A stretch of 64,000 bases of DNA from Lactococcus fujiensis JCM 16395 (GCF_002441655.1 NZ_JXJU01000002.1:1-64000); one strand, 5' to 3'; shown: positions 36,803-46,238, numbered from the stretch's first letter. The notes: a model not told the origin generated them from the sequence alone. A program made the numbers and translations.

Positions 36803-39289
36803 ATGAAATTAAGAGAAAAAATAATTGAGGATTTAAATAAAAATCCTGAACGCGCATTTTCAATTGAAGAATTATCAATTGAATTACATTTAAATAAAGC
36901 AAAAGATTTTAAATCGTTTGTTAAAACAGTGGCCAGCCTGGAAGGGGAGGGGCTGCTCCAATTTACTGATGAAGGGAAAATTAGACTCGCGGGAGCTCCG
37001 ATAAAAGAAAAGACCAAAGCTTTAATCAATGGTATTTTTCATGCACATGCGAATGGTTTCGGTTTCGTAACGATTGATGCTGAAGAAGATGATGTTTTTA
37101 TTCCAAAAGGCAAAACAAAATTGGCATTAGATGGTGATGAAGTTGAAATTGAGTTGACAAAGAATTCAAATCCTTTGAAAGCTCAAAGTGCTGAAGGTCA
37201 GGTCAGTCAAATTTTGCAACGTCACATTCATCAAGTTGTTGGTCTCTTCACTGCTTTTGGTAAGAAGGAAGCCAATGAAAGTGGGGCTCTAGGCTATATT
37301 ACCTCACGAAATAAAAAATTACCATTCAGAATTTTGGTCAGCTCTGATGGACTCAAACCTGAAGATAAATCAGTGATTCGTGTTGAAATTAAACATTATC
37401 CAACAAAGAAGTATCCTGAGACAATGGTCGGTTTAGCAACCGAAATCATCGGAAAAGACAGTGATACCGGTATTGACGTACTGGAAATTCTAGCTTCAAT
37501 GGATATTCGTTCAGAATTTCCAAAAGATGTAATCGATCAAGCAAATGCCATCCCGCCAGAGGTGAAAGCGTCCGATGCAATTGGGCGCGTTGACTATCGC
37601 GATGAAATTACATTTACAATTGATGGGGCAGATGCAAAAGACTTAGACGATGCCGTTCATGCCAAACGGTTGGAAAATGGTAATTTCGAACTCGGCGTTC
37701 ATATAGCGGACGTTTCGCATTATGTAACTGAGGGGTCACCTCTTGATCGAGAAGCTTACGAACGAGGAACATCTGTTTATGTGACTGACCGTGTTGTTCC
37801 TATGTTGCCAGAACGATTGTCTAACGGAATTTGTTCATTGAATCCTAGACTGAATCGTTTGACTCAGTCATGTGTCATGGAAATCACCCCTGATGGGCGT
37901 GTTGTGAACTACCAAATTTCGCAATCAATCATTAAGACAAAAGAAAGAATGACTTATGACGATGTCAATTTAATGATTGCTGGAGACCCCGAAGCACTTA
38001 AAAAGTATGATGACATCGCAGAATCCGTGTCCGTCATGACCGAATTGCATGCCATCCTTGAGAAAATGCGTCAACGTCGTGGTGCAATTAATTTTGATAC
38101 AGTTGAAGCTAAAATTATTGTCAATGATAAAGGTTTGCCCATCGAAATTAGAAAACGTCAACGTGGTGTGGCTGAACGAATGATTGAATCATTCATGCTT
38201 GCAGCAAATGAAACGATTGCCACAGATTTTGAAAAACGTCAGTTACCTTTTATTTACCGGATACATGAACATCCTAAAGAGGAACGCTTGCAACGATTTA
38301 TTGATTTTGCTTCAACATTTGGAATTAAAGTTTCGGGAACTGCGAATCATATGACACAAGAAGCTTTACAAGAATTTCTTAAAAAAGCTAAAGGAACACC
38401 GGGAGAGGTGGTTCTGTCAACGATGCTTCTTCGTTCAATGCAACAAGCACGATATTCTGAAACAAATGCGGGCCACTTCGGCCTTGCAGCAAATAATTAT
38501 ACCCATTTTACGTCTCCAATTCGTCGTTATCCTGATTTATTGGTTCATCGGCTCATTCGTGTCATGGATCATCCCACTGAGAAAGAGATTGATAAGTGGG
38601 ACGAACGAATTCCAGAAATGGCCCAACACACCAGTAACCGGGAACGACGTGCGGTTGATGCAGAGCGTGAAGTTGAAAAGATGAAGAAAGCTGAATTCAT
38701 GGAACGCCACGTTGGGGAAGAATTTGACGGTATCATTGCATCAGTCACCAGATTTGGAATGTTTGTAGAACTCCAGAACACTGTTGAAGGTCTCGTTCAT
38801 ATTTCAACCATTAAGAATGATTTTATGACTTATCAAGAACGTAGTTTGTCACTTGTTGGGGAACGTTCTGGTAAAGTATTCAGAATTGGACAACCAATCA
38901 AAATAAAAGTCACTCGTGCCGATAAGATGACAGGTGATATTGATTTTGAATATTTGCCAAGTGACTTCGACCTGGTCGAAAAAGTGTCTAAAGGCAATAA
39001 AAAGGGACGTTCAAAGCGAAAAGGTCAGTGGAAAGACAAAGGCCAAACTTCTGATCGAAAAAATCAACAGAAACAAGGTTCTCAGAAAAATAAACGGCAT
39101 GAACATTCAACTTCAAAAGAAAGAAGTCAATCTTCAGATTATTTAGTCTCATCACGTAAGAATAAAAATAAAAATGGATCGAAAGCTGCACATCCGTATA
39201 CCATAAGGAGTCGCGATAGTGCACCAAAACTTGATGGCGGCAAGAAGAATGCAAATCAAAGTCCAAAAAATCGTAAGAAGAGAAGTTAA
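36803..39289 (+). CDS. rnr: Ribonuclease R
   Basis: 828-aa 3'-5' exoribonuclease of the RNB family, degrading structured RNA and taking part in trans-translation decay. Order: N-terminal winged helix, cold-shock domains (GFGFVTIDAEEDDVFIP), RNB catalytic domain with IDGADAKDLDDAVH, S1 domain (GIIASVTRFGMFVELQNTVEG), and a long lysine/serine-rich basic tail of about 110 residues. ATG 36803 follows AAAGGAAAAAG; TTG 36773 is not used. The tail is longer than in many homologues and probably binds RNA. Confidence 0.93.
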   Translation: MKLREKIIEDLNKNPERAFSIEELSIELHLNKAKDFKSFVKTVASLEGEGLLQFTDEGKIRLAGAPIKEKTKALINGIFHAHANGFGFVTIDAEEDDVFIPKGKTKLALDGDEVEIELTKNSNPLKAQSAEGQVSQILQRHIHQVVGLFTAFGKKEANESGALGYITSRNKKLPFRILVSSDGLKPEDKSVIRVEIKHYPTKKYPETMVGLATEIIGKDSDTGIDVLEILASMDIRSEFPKDVIDQANAIPPEVKASDAIGRVDYRDEITFTIDGADAKDLDDAVHAKRLENGNFELGVHIADVSHYVTEGSPLDREAYERGTSVYVTDRVVPMLPERLSNGICSLNPRLNRLTQSCVMEITPDGRVVNYQISQSIIKTKERMTYDDVNLMIAGDPEALKKYDDIAESVSVMTELHAILEKMRQRRGAINFDTVEAKIIVNDKGLPIEIRKRQRGVAERMIESFMLAANETIATDFEKRQLPFIYRIHEHPKEERLQRFIDFASTFGIKVSGTANHMTQEALQEFLKKAKGTPGEVVLSTMLLRSMQQARYSETNAGHFGLAANNYTHFTSPIRRYPDLLVHRLIRVMDHPTEKEIDKWDERIPEMAQHTSNRERRAVDAEREVEKMKKAEFMERHVGEEFDGIIASVTRFGMFVELQNTVEGLVHISTIKNDFMTYQERSLSLVGERSGKVFRIGQPIKIKVTRADKMTGDIDFEYLPSDFDLVEKVSKGNKKGRSKRKGQWKDKGQTSDRKNQQKQGSQKNKRHEHSTSKERSQSSDYLVSSRKNKNKNGSKAAHPYTIRSRDSAPKLDGGKKNANQSPKNRKKRS

Positions 39290-39311
39290 TTTCGGACAGT
39301 TGAAATAATTT

Positions 39312-39359
39312 AGTTTAAAATAAAGTTTAAAATAAAGTTTAAAATAAAGTTTAAATAAA
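39312..39359 (+). repeat. 12-bp tandem repeat, four copies
   Basis: Four head-to-tail copies of AGTTTAAAATAA (the last is imperfect) lie between rnr and the isochorismatase-type gene, directly before its ribosome-binding region. This kind of repeat can vary in copy number. Confidence 0.85.
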
Positions 39360-39383
39360 TATTTTATATCGTGAGGAATAAAA

Positions 39384-39962
39384 ATGGAAAAATTAAATCT
39401 TCAAAAAACGGCCTTTGTCATGATTGATTTACAAAAAGGGATAGCTTTACGGCAAGGGTTGGCTCCTTACTCAAGTCAAGAAGTTCTAGAAAAAAATGAA
39501 CAAATTGCTCAAAAACTGGCAAATACCGATGCCACAATTGTCTGTGTTCACGTGAAGAATTATGGACCTGAAGCACTTCATCCGCAAACGGATAATCGCC
39601 CCATCCAATCTGAGCATGTTCCTGAAGATTTCAGCGATTTCATTTTACCTCTCGCAACGGATCCTCAAATCAAAAATGTCATTCATGTTAAGAAACATAA
39701 CTGGGGGGCATTTTTCGGGACAGACTTGGATGTGCAACTCCGTCGACGTGGAATAGACACCATTCTGTTATCTGGTATAGCGACAACGATTGGCGTTGAT
39801 ACAACTGCGCGTGAAGCCTATCAACTTGGTTATCAAGTAATTACGATTGAAGATGCCATGACAGACTTCAACGGTCAGTTACATCAAGATATTGTGGAAC
39901 ATATATTCAAACGACTTGGAAAAGTTTGGACAAGTGACCAAGTTATAGCGAGTCTAAATTAA
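39384..39962 (+). CDS. Isochorismatase-family hydrolase
   Basis: 192-aa cytoplasmic protein of the isochorismatase-like hydrolase family. The catalytic Asp is in FVMIDLQKG and a conserved Lys in VKKHNWGAF. The usual nucleophilic Cys is replaced: the loop reads LSGIATTIGVDTTAREAY with Gly instead of Cys, as in true isochorismatases, which work without that Cys, rather than in nicotinamidases. GAGG precedes the ATG. The phosphodiesterase-like gene follows after 14 bp, so the two form an operon. Confidence 0.8.
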   Translation: MEKLNLQKTAFVMIDLQKGIALRQGLAPYSSQEVLEKNEQIAQKLANTDATIVCVHVKNYGPEALHPQTDNRPIQSEHVPEDFSDFILPLATDPQIKNVIHVKKHNWGAFFGTDLDVQLRRRGIDTILLSGIATTIGVDTTAREAYQLGYQVITIEDAMTDFNGQLHQDIVEHIFKRLGKVWTSDQVIASLN

Positions 39963-39976
39963 AACGAGGGGATTTT

Positions 39977-41035
39977 ATGAAGAAATTTTGGAGTATATTT
40001 TGGAAATCTATTGGCGTGGTTTTCGCAATACTGTTCTTGATTGTCGGCGGTTATGTCACTTATGCTTATGTTCAATATCACCGGATTCCAAACAACGTGG
40101 CCGTAAAAGTAGAAAATCCTCAAAGGCAAAAAGTTGAATTAGGAAAAAGCTACAAAATGATGACATTCAACATTGGTTATGGATCATATCCTCCATCTTT
40201 TAGCTTTTTCATGGATGGGGGGCCCGATGTTCGAGCATATTCTAAACAAGCTGTTAAAGACGCAATTAATGAAGATATTCGCTTGATTAAATCGGAGCAA
40301 CCAGATTTTGGAAACATCCAAGAAATAGATTGGCAGGGCGATCGGTCTCAACATGTTGACGAGCCTCAAATGGTTCAATCGGCATTGAGCGAATACACAT
40401 CAGTGCTGACACAAAATTATGATTCAGCCTATCTATTTTACCCGCTGACAGATCCGATTGGGAAAGCTAAATCAGGCATTTTGACCTATTCAAAATATCA
40501 AATTGATTCATCCAGACGGTATCAATTGCCAATGGAAACTAATTTTAACAAGTTTTTTGATCTTGACCGCGCCTTTGATGTTAACGTTTTGCCCATCAAA
40601 GATTCATCAAAACATTTTGTGATTTTCAATACGCATTTGTCCGCCTTCATAAAGGATCAAAAGATTCAAAGACAACAGCTGACAACCTTATTTGATGCCA
40701 TGAAAAAATATGTTGATGCAGGCGATTATGTTATTTGTGGGGCTGATTATAATCATGTTTTGGCTGGAAAAGCACATCCCGAATTAACATGGATGAAAGA
40801 ATTTCCCACCGCGGATTTGACAAAAGGAATGCGTGTGGTAGCGCCGACTAATGCACCTACGGTCCGCTCACTTGATGTCCCATATGTCAAATCAAATCCT
40901 AAAAATACCTTTGGTATTATCGATGGTTTTTTGGTTTCAGAGAACATCAAAGAGTTTTCTGTTAAAACAATTGATAATGACTTTAAATCCTCTGATCATC
41001 AACCCGTTGTGATGAATTTTGAATTAATGAAATAA
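39977..41035 (+). CDS. Membrane-anchored endonuclease/exonuclease/phosphatase-fold protein
   Basis: 352-aa protein with one N-terminal membrane helix (residues about 8-30) and an extracellular EEP (DNase I/sphingomyelinase-like) domain. Motifs are MTFNIGYGSY, DFGNIQEIDWQGDR (metal-binding Glu), NTHLSAFI, GADYNH and the terminal SSDHQPVVM with the catalytic His. It may hydrolyse phosphodiesters or phospholipids outside the cell; the substrate is unknown. A strong palindromic terminator follows. Confidence 0.8.
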   Translation: MKKFWSIFWKSIGVVFAILFLIVGGYVTYAYVQYHRIPNNVAVKVENPQRQKVELGKSYKMMTFNIGYGSYPPSFSFFMDGGPDVRAYSKQAVKDAINEDIRLIKSEQPDFGNIQEIDWQGDRSQHVDEPQMVQSALSEYTSVLTQNYDSAYLFYPLTDPIGKAKSGILTYSKYQIDSSRRYQLPMETNFNKFFDLDRAFDVNVLPIKDSSKHFVIFNTHLSAFIKDQKIQRQQLTTLFDAMKKYVDAGDYVICGADYNHVLAGKAHPELTWMKEFPTADLTKGMRVVAPTNAPTVRSLDVPYVKSNPKNTFGIIDGFLVSENIKEFSVKTIDNDFKSSDHQPVVMNFELMK

Positions 41036-41066
41036 TAGAAAGAGTGAATTTTATCTTTCTCATTGA

Positions 41067-41097
41067 AAAGACTTTCCAGGCCTGGAAAGTCTTTTTT
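41067..41097 (+). terminator. Strong terminator
   Basis: A perfect 14-bp palindrome: AAAGACTTTCCAGG (41067-41080) directly joined to its complement (41081-41094), then T residues. Confidence 0.85.
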
Positions 41098-41112
41098 ATG
41101 AGTCCACGATAT

Positions 41113-41170
41113 TTCTTGAAAAATGAGTTCTTGAAATTTGAATATTGCTCAAGAAATAAGTAATCAAGAA
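41113..41170. promoter_or_regulatory. Symmetric array of four TTCTTGA heptamers
   Basis: TTCTTGA occurs at 41113-41119 and 41128-41134, and its complement TCAAGAA at 41149-41155 and 41164-41170. Starts within each pair are 15 bp apart, and the two pairs mirror each other across a 14-bp centre. The rest of the 370-bp gap (to 41406) holds a 13-codon ORF with AAGGAAG at 41207-41248 and the promoter-like TGGTATGAT near 41361. No protein gene is supported there. Confidence 0.5.
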
Positions 41171-41406
41171 TAAAGACTGACTTAAATAGAAAAAGAAGGA
41201 AGCCTCATGGTGAAAATGCTAACGCAGAAATTTGTCATGGTAAGATAGAGCTATTAAAAATTAATTAAGCATCTTATTATCTTGAGATTCGCATCTATTT
41301 ATGAATCGTGAAATATTACCGAAAAATTTAAAATATATATTAACTAAGTTGAAGAACTGTGGTATGATAATAATAAAATTATCAGTATAATTAATCGGAT
41401 GGAGAA

Positions 41407-42786
41407 ATGATGAGACAAAAGTACAAAAAAGGCAGTAAAAAAAATTGGTGGATTTGGATGATAGGAATCCTATTTTTCCCAGTTGTATGCCTTATTGGAG
41501 CAATTAAAATGTTTTGGAAATTTAAAAATACGGGTCAAAAAAGATGGATTATTGGAGTGATCCCCCTTGCTCTCATTTCACTTTTTGGATTTATCGCATA
41601 TGGTGAAGCATTTACACATCCCGAATCAGTCCCGACGCATGAAACAAAACTTGCAAAATCGCTCGAGTCCTCTCCATCAAGGACTGAAACAAATTCAAGT
41701 CCATCGAAAAAATCAAGTAGCTCTCGCCCAAGTAGTTCACAAGAAAGGATAAGTAGTAGCTCAATCAGCTCAAGCGTGAAAGTTCCAAGGACCAGTTTGC
41801 AGACCTCTTCAAGCTCGGATGATGAAGTTTTTCAGAAACTTCTTGAATATACGAATGCTGAATCCGCTGGACCAACTCAGAACTATTATTGGGAAAATGG
41901 GCAAGCAAAATTATCAGGCTTTGAATCGCTTCATTCAGGACAATATAGCTTTTCCTCTGATGGACAAGGGCGCTCATCGGTTGCTCGCGCGGTACTTAAT
42001 GACTCAGAATTCAAAAATTCACAAGGGTCAAGGCAAGGCGATCCTCTTGCTCCGCCCTATTGGCCAACAAATTCGAAAACTGAAATTTCATTTGCTCTAA
42101 CAGGACGGACTTATCATGGGTATTTGTATAATCGGAGCCATTCCATTGCAGATAGCTTGCTCGGCGTTGCTTCATACACCTCCAAATTTAACTTTACGAC
42201 CGGAACGCGAAGTCAAAATGTTGGTGCAAATCAAAATGGTGGAATGCGTTTTCCAGAAGAGTTAGTCGAAAATTACTGGCGGGCGCATCCAAATACGAGC
42301 AATACGGTCAGTTATCAGACAAGACCCGTTTATTATAGAGATGAGGTAATACCAAGAGGCTCAATAGTAGACATAAAATCCAGTGATAACAAAATTGATG
42401 TCGAAATTATTGTGATCAATAGTGCTGAAGGGATTTCAATTGATTATCGTCAAACCGGGGCGTCGAATGTCGTTACTAGAACAAGACAATCCTCTGAAAT
42501 ACCAAAGACTAGTACATCCACACCACCCAGTTCAACAATTACAAGTACAGAAGCAGTACCAAAACTTTCACCTAAACCTGCACCAGCACCTAAACCTACA
42601 ACCAGTTATCGTCAGATTAATGGCTGGTACGTGGCAAATAGTGGTACTGTTTTTGTTCATCAAAAGAGCAATAGATATTATTCTAGAGTGAAAAATCCTA
42701 GCAATTATTTCATTTTGACACTCGCAGAAGCTCAAGGTAGAAATGCAGTTCCAGCGAAAGGTGGAAATGCCTATGCACAACCTTAA
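41407..42786 (+). CDS. Membrane-anchored DNA/RNA non-specific endonuclease
   Basis: 459-aa protein. Two N-terminal membrane helices (about residues 14-33 and 47-66) are followed by a Ser/Thr-rich linker (85-140), then a beta-beta-alpha-metal nuclease domain (about 145-345). This has the catalytic motif NRSHSIADSLLG and the metal-site region NVGANQNGGMRFPEE, as in streptococcal EndA/Spd-type nucleases. A second Pro/Thr-rich spacer leads to a C-terminal module (SYRQINGWYVANSGTVF...). It probably degrades extracellular DNA at the cell surface. ATG 41407 or 41410 may be used after GGAG. Confidence 0.75.
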   Translation: MMRQKYKKGSKKNWWIWMIGILFFPVVCLIGAIKMFWKFKNTGQKRWIIGVIPLALISLFGFIAYGEAFTHPESVPTHETKLAKSLESSPSRTETNSSPSKKSSSSRPSSSQERISSSSISSSVKVPRTSLQTSSSSDDEVFQKLLEYTNAESAGPTQNYYWENGQAKLSGFESLHSGQYSFSSDGQGRSSVARAVLNDSEFKNSQGSRQGDPLAPPYWPTNSKTEISFALTGRTYHGYLYNRSHSIADSLLGVASYTSKFNFTTGTRSQNVGANQNGGMRFPEELVENYWRAHPNTSNTVSYQTRPVYYRDEVIPRGSIVDIKSSDNKIDVEIIVINSAEGISIDYRQTGASNVVTRTRQSSEIPKTSTSTPPSSTITSTEAVPKLSPKPAPAPKPTTSYRQINGWYVANSGTVFVHQKSNRYYSRVKNPSNYFILTLAEAQGRNAVPAKGGNAYAQP

Positions 42787-42789
42787 AAT

Positions 42790-42813
42790 TAAGGCTCATT
42801 TTCGAGCTTTTTT
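42790..42813 (+). terminator. Terminator after nuclease gene
   Basis: AAGGCTC (42791-42797) pairs with GAGCTTT (42804-42810), followed by T. Confidence 0.7.
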
Positions 42814-42830
42814 ATTTGGAAATATTATAA

Positions 42831-42911
42831 ATGGAACATCAAAAAGTATTAACTGAAGCAATTGCTATTAATCTTTTGCTATTATTTGCTTTAAGTTTAG
42901 GGGGATGGTAA
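42831..42911 (+). CDS. Possible 26-residue hydrophobic peptide
   Basis: A 26-codon frame starts MEHQKVLTEAIAINLLLLFA and ends LSLGGW. It has a short charged N-terminus and a hydrophobic core, as in small membrane peptides. No ribosome-binding site is present, and the ATG directly follows a TATAA-like stretch. It may be a chance frame or the start of a decayed gene. Confidence 0.2.
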   Translation: MEHQKVLTEAIAINLLLLFALSLGGW

Positions 42912-42967
42912 AATAAACGCAAACGGTTGCATAATCAAAAAAATACATTATCTAATTTGGAGATAAA

Positions 42968-44329
42968 ATGAAACAAGAGAGTCAAAATGTTTTTTGGAAA
43001 CAAGTTTTAGGACTTGCTCTGCCTGTGGCCTTGCAGGGACTCCTCTATTCCTTACTCTCTATTGTTGACCAAATCATGGTCGGTGAAAAAGGGCCAACAG
43101 CAGTTGTTGCAGTAGGGCTTGCTTCTAAAAATGCCGGGGTATTGAATTTTGTAATCATGGGATTGACCGCTGGTTTAGGTATTTTAGCTGCTCAACATGT
43201 CGGACAAGGGCGACTTGAACGAATTGGTAAAATTCAAGGCATGATTTTTTTTGCGGGATTACTTGTTTCCTTGATGTTTTTTATCCTTTCGTTTTGCCTT
43301 CCAAGTTGGGCGATGCACTTATTTTCTGCAGACCCCAAAGTGATAACCGAAGGAATTTCCTATCATCGTTACTTAGCTTTCTCCTATTTTCCAATGCTGA
43401 TTATAGCGGTTTACTCGACAGTTTTACGATCTGCAGGGATTGTGAAATTGCCAATGCTTGTATCCTTGGTGGCAGTCCCTCTTAATGCTTTTCTGAATTA
43501 TCTGTTGATTTTTGGTCACTTAGGTTTTCCGGCACTAGGTGTAGGAGGTTCAGCACTTGCAACTACATTGGCAACAACCTTTGAAGCACTTGTTTTATTT
43601 GCTTTTGTGTATTTCCAAAAGTTACCAGGCGCATTTTCGATTCAAAGTCTTTTGAAATTTTGGCACTTTGATTCAGAAATAAAACAACTCTGGCTATTAA
43701 CTTGGCCGTTACTCATGGATAATTTTTCTTTTGCTGTAGCTGATGCAGCATCTGGAGCTATTTTTGGATTTATGGGTACCAGTCAGACGGTTGCTGTGAC
43801 AATCATGATGCCGATTCAAGCGTTGATTATTACATTTTTTGCAGGATTTGGTACGGCAGCATCGGTTATGTTGGGCCATCATTTAGGCCGTAATGAAACG
43901 AAAGCAGCTTACTCGACGGGAATAAAAATTCTTTGGCTGAGTTTGTTTGCACCACTTGGACTAGGGGGAATGATATTACTGACCATGTCCTCTTACCTCA
44001 GCCTCTTTCATATGAGTCCTTTTTCGTTAAACTTAACAAAAATTGTAATGGTCTTGATGGTTCTTTTTGTACCAATTAAAGTAATTAATATGGTACTAGG
44101 CAATATTTTGTCATCGGGTGGTGAAACAAAATTCATATTTTACATTTCCATTATGGGCAGTTGGTTGTTTGCTGTTCCACTGGGGCTTGTTACCGCTTTT
44201 ATTCTCCACTGGCCGATTGATGGGGGCTTCGTTGCCCTTTCTTTTGAAGAAGTGATTCGATTAATTTTAGGAATTCGCAAAATGAAAACGGGCAGTTGGT
44301 TAAATAATTTAGTTGCTGAAGTAAATTAA
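42968..44329 (+). CDS. MATE family efflux transporter
   Basis: 453-aa membrane protein with 12 predicted helices in two similar halves; the N-terminal ALPVALQGLLYSLLSIVDQIMVG and the mid-protein AVPLNAFLNYLLIF are typical of NorM/DinF-type MATE exporters. It probably exports cationic drugs or metabolites using an ion gradient. TTGGAG precedes the ATG. The upstream CGCAAACGGTTGCA (42917-42930) is somewhat like a catabolite-repression site but matches poorly. Confidence 0.88.
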   Translation: MKQESQNVFWKQVLGLALPVALQGLLYSLLSIVDQIMVGEKGPTAVVAVGLASKNAGVLNFVIMGLTAGLGILAAQHVGQGRLERIGKIQGMIFFAGLLVSLMFFILSFCLPSWAMHLFSADPKVITEGISYHRYLAFSYFPMLIIAVYSTVLRSAGIVKLPMLVSLVAVPLNAFLNYLLIFGHLGFPALGVGGSALATTLATTFEALVLFAFVYFQKLPGAFSIQSLLKFWHFDSEIKQLWLLTWPLLMDNFSFAVADAASGAIFGFMGTSQTVAVTIMMPIQALIITFFAGFGTAASVMLGHHLGRNETKAAYSTGIKILWLSLFAPLGLGGMILLTMSSYLSLFHMSPFSLNLTKIVMVLMVLFVPIKVINMVLGNILSSGGETKFIFYISIMGSWLFAVPLGLVTAFILHWPIDGGFVALSFEEVIRLILGIRKMKTGSWLNNLVAEVN

Positions 44330-44355
44330 AAAGTCGAGTTGCTCGACTTTTCTTT
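44329..44355. terminator. Bidirectional terminator between MATE gene and menA
   Basis: AAAAGTCGAG (44329-44338), loop TTG, CTCGACTTTT (44342-44351); serves both convergent genes. Confidence 0.8.
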
Positions 44356-44379
44356 TCTAATAATTACAAGAAGCGGTTG

Positions 44380-45324
44380 TTAGTGACGAATCAGAATTCC
44401 TAATAAGATGGTCACTGCTAAGGAACCGTTGTACAGGATAAGATTGTTGATTTGGTAATGAAAAGTTTCTGATTTAATCTGTTTAGCCAGAAATTTCCGC
44501 ATATTGGATAGGAGAAGGGGGGCAATTAAAAACATCAGTAGTGAAGACCATGGGAGGACTCTAAAAATTATGGCCAGCAAGACGCAGATGGCGGGGATGA
44601 GATACATAAGCTTGTACAAAAGTAATGACAAGGGAACTTTCAAATAATAGGGTAAGGTGAAACGCTGATTTCGAATGTCCTGTTCCAAATCACAGATATT
44701 ATCTGAAAGCATCACATTGAAGTTTTGGAAGAAACACATGGCGCCAACAAGAACTATCGGAATCAAGACAGATAAATCCCAAGTCCAGTTCATTTTCCAG
44801 CCATCAAATTCTATGAAAAAATATCCTTTCTGGTATGAATTGATATAAACGGCAAGAAAAAAGCCAAAGAATCCTTCACATAAGCCTGCAAGCACTTCGC
44901 CCAAAGGGAAACGGCTGAAAGCGAAAGGACCAAAGGTGTAAAAAATTGCAACGAGGAAACAAATTCCCCCCACTGGTAGTATGGCCAGATTGGTCATAAA
45001 AAGCACAACAAGTCCAACGACAACGTCAATTCCGAGCAGTATAAGGCAAACTTTTAATGCTAGTTTAGGGTCGATGTTCCGATTGGAGATGATATTTTCT
45101 CGCGCTTTGTATTCTGGATCAAGGGCTTTATAATAGTCCATCAAGTTATTCCAACCAGAAACAAAAAGATTTATGGCTGCCAATCCAATGATGAATAGTA
45201 TGGTCTGAACCAGGTGGAAACTTTTAAAGTACCAGATTGAAAACATAATTCCAGCAAGTGGTGATAAGAGAGCCACAGGTAAAGTTTGTATCCTTGTAAA
45301 ATTGAGAAAAGTTTTTATGTTCAT
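44380..45324 (-). CDS. menA: 1,4-dihydroxy-2-naphthoate polyprenyltransferase
   Basis: 314-aa UbiA-family membrane prenyltransferase that joins a polyprenyl chain to DHNA in menaquinone synthesis. Eight or nine helices are predicted. The two Asp-rich motifs are NNLMDYYKALD and DNICDLEQD. The ATG at 45324 is chosen; a TTG at 45330 abuts the -10 box. The extended -10 TGGTATAAT on this strand (TATAAT at 45336-45331) lies six bases upstream, so the message may be leaderless. Menaquinone capacity fits Lactococcus, which can respire when given heme. Confidence 0.85.
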   Translation of the reverse strand: MNIKTFLNFTRIQTLPVALLSPLAGIMFSIWYFKSFHLVQTILFIIGLAAINLFVSGWNNLMDYYKALDPEYKARENIISNRNIDPKLALKVCLILLGIDVVVGLVVLFMTNLAILPVGGICFLVAIFYTFGPFAFSRFPLGEVLAGLCEGFFGFFLAVYINSYQKGYFFIEFDGWKMNWTWDLSVLIPIVLVGAMCFFQNFNVMLSDNICDLEQDIRNQRFTLPYYLKVPLSLLLYKLMYLIPAICVLLAIIFRVLPWSSLLMFLIAPLLLSNMRKFLAKQIKSETFHYQINNLILYNGSLAVTILLGILIRH

Positions 45325-45516
45325 GTCCAAATTATACCAAATATAGACTTAAAAATCATTGCTAATCAGAATAAATTGTGAATTTTTTTACATTTAGTTG
45401 CAGTTATTGAATATTATGATCTTAAAATTGAAAACGTTTATCATCAGTCTCAATTTATGAATAAATTTGTTATAATAGAAGAAGATGATTCGAGAATAAT
45501 GATCCTTGGAGGAAAT

Positions 45517-46218
45517 ATGGTTAATATTTATCTTGTACGACATGGTAAAACAATGTTTAATACGATTGGTCGAGCACAGGGCTGGTCAGACAGTCCGCTC
45601 ACCAGCGATGGTGAAAAAGGAATTATCGAACTTGGCTTGGGATTGAAGGCCAAACATATCAAATTTGACCGAGCTTATTCATCCGATTCTGGCCGTACGA
45701 TTCAAACAATGGGTTTACTTCTGAAATATTCAGAAAATGAAGGAATTCCTTACACTTATGATAAACGCATTCGTGAATGGTGTTTTGGTAGTTTTGATGG
45801 CGGATACGATGGTGAATTATTTGATGGCGTATTGCCTCGTATATTTGTTGATCGCCCAAATGACGGAACAGCACGTTCCTATAAAGAAATTGCCGAAGCC
45901 ATTTATGAGGTTGATACGGCTGGTTGGGCAGAAACTTGGGAACAACTTTCAGGACGGATTTTGGAAGGCTTTTATGAAATGGCCAAAAGATCAGAAGAGG
46001 TTGGGGCTAAAAATATTGTCATTGTAAGTCATGGTATGACCATAGGCACTTTTGTAAAACTGCTCATGCCAGATGTACCAAGACCACGTGGCCTTGATAA
46101 TGGGTCCGTCACACATTTGACTTATGAAAATGGGAAATTTAAAGTGGGTAAAGTTGGAGACATGTCCTATCGTGAATTGGGGAGCGAATTAATGGAAGCT
46201 CAGGATGACTTTGCCTGA
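45517..46218 (+). CDS. Histidine phosphatase family protein
   Basis: 233-aa phosphoglycerate-mutase-like enzyme. The phosphohistidine motif is YLVRHGKTMFN (His9), and the second catalytic His is in VIVSHGMTIGTF. It is longer than small cobalamin-type phosphatases, with a cap insertion around residues 75-130. ATG 45517 behind GGAGGAAAT is chosen. The open frame from 45457 would start upstream of or inside the -10 box (TATAAT at 45471-45476). The substrate is unknown. Confidence 0.8.
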   Translation: MVNIYLVRHGKTMFNTIGRAQGWSDSPLTSDGEKGIIELGLGLKAKHIKFDRAYSSDSGRTIQTMGLLLKYSENEGIPYTYDKRIREWCFGSFDGGYDGELFDGVLPRIFVDRPNDGTARSYKEIAEAIYEVDTAGWAETWEQLSGRILEGFYEMAKRSEEVGAKNIVIVSHGMTIGTFVKLLMPDVPRPRGLDNGSVTHLTYENGKFKVGKVGDMSYRELGSELMEAQDDFA

Positions 46219-46238
46219 AAACGAGAGAATAGAATTTG

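Noticed and set aside
42917-42930. cre-like site CGCAAACGGTTGCA before the MATE gene
   Set aside because: Differs from the CcpA consensus at conserved ends (no TG start, G in place of W), so not called as a site.
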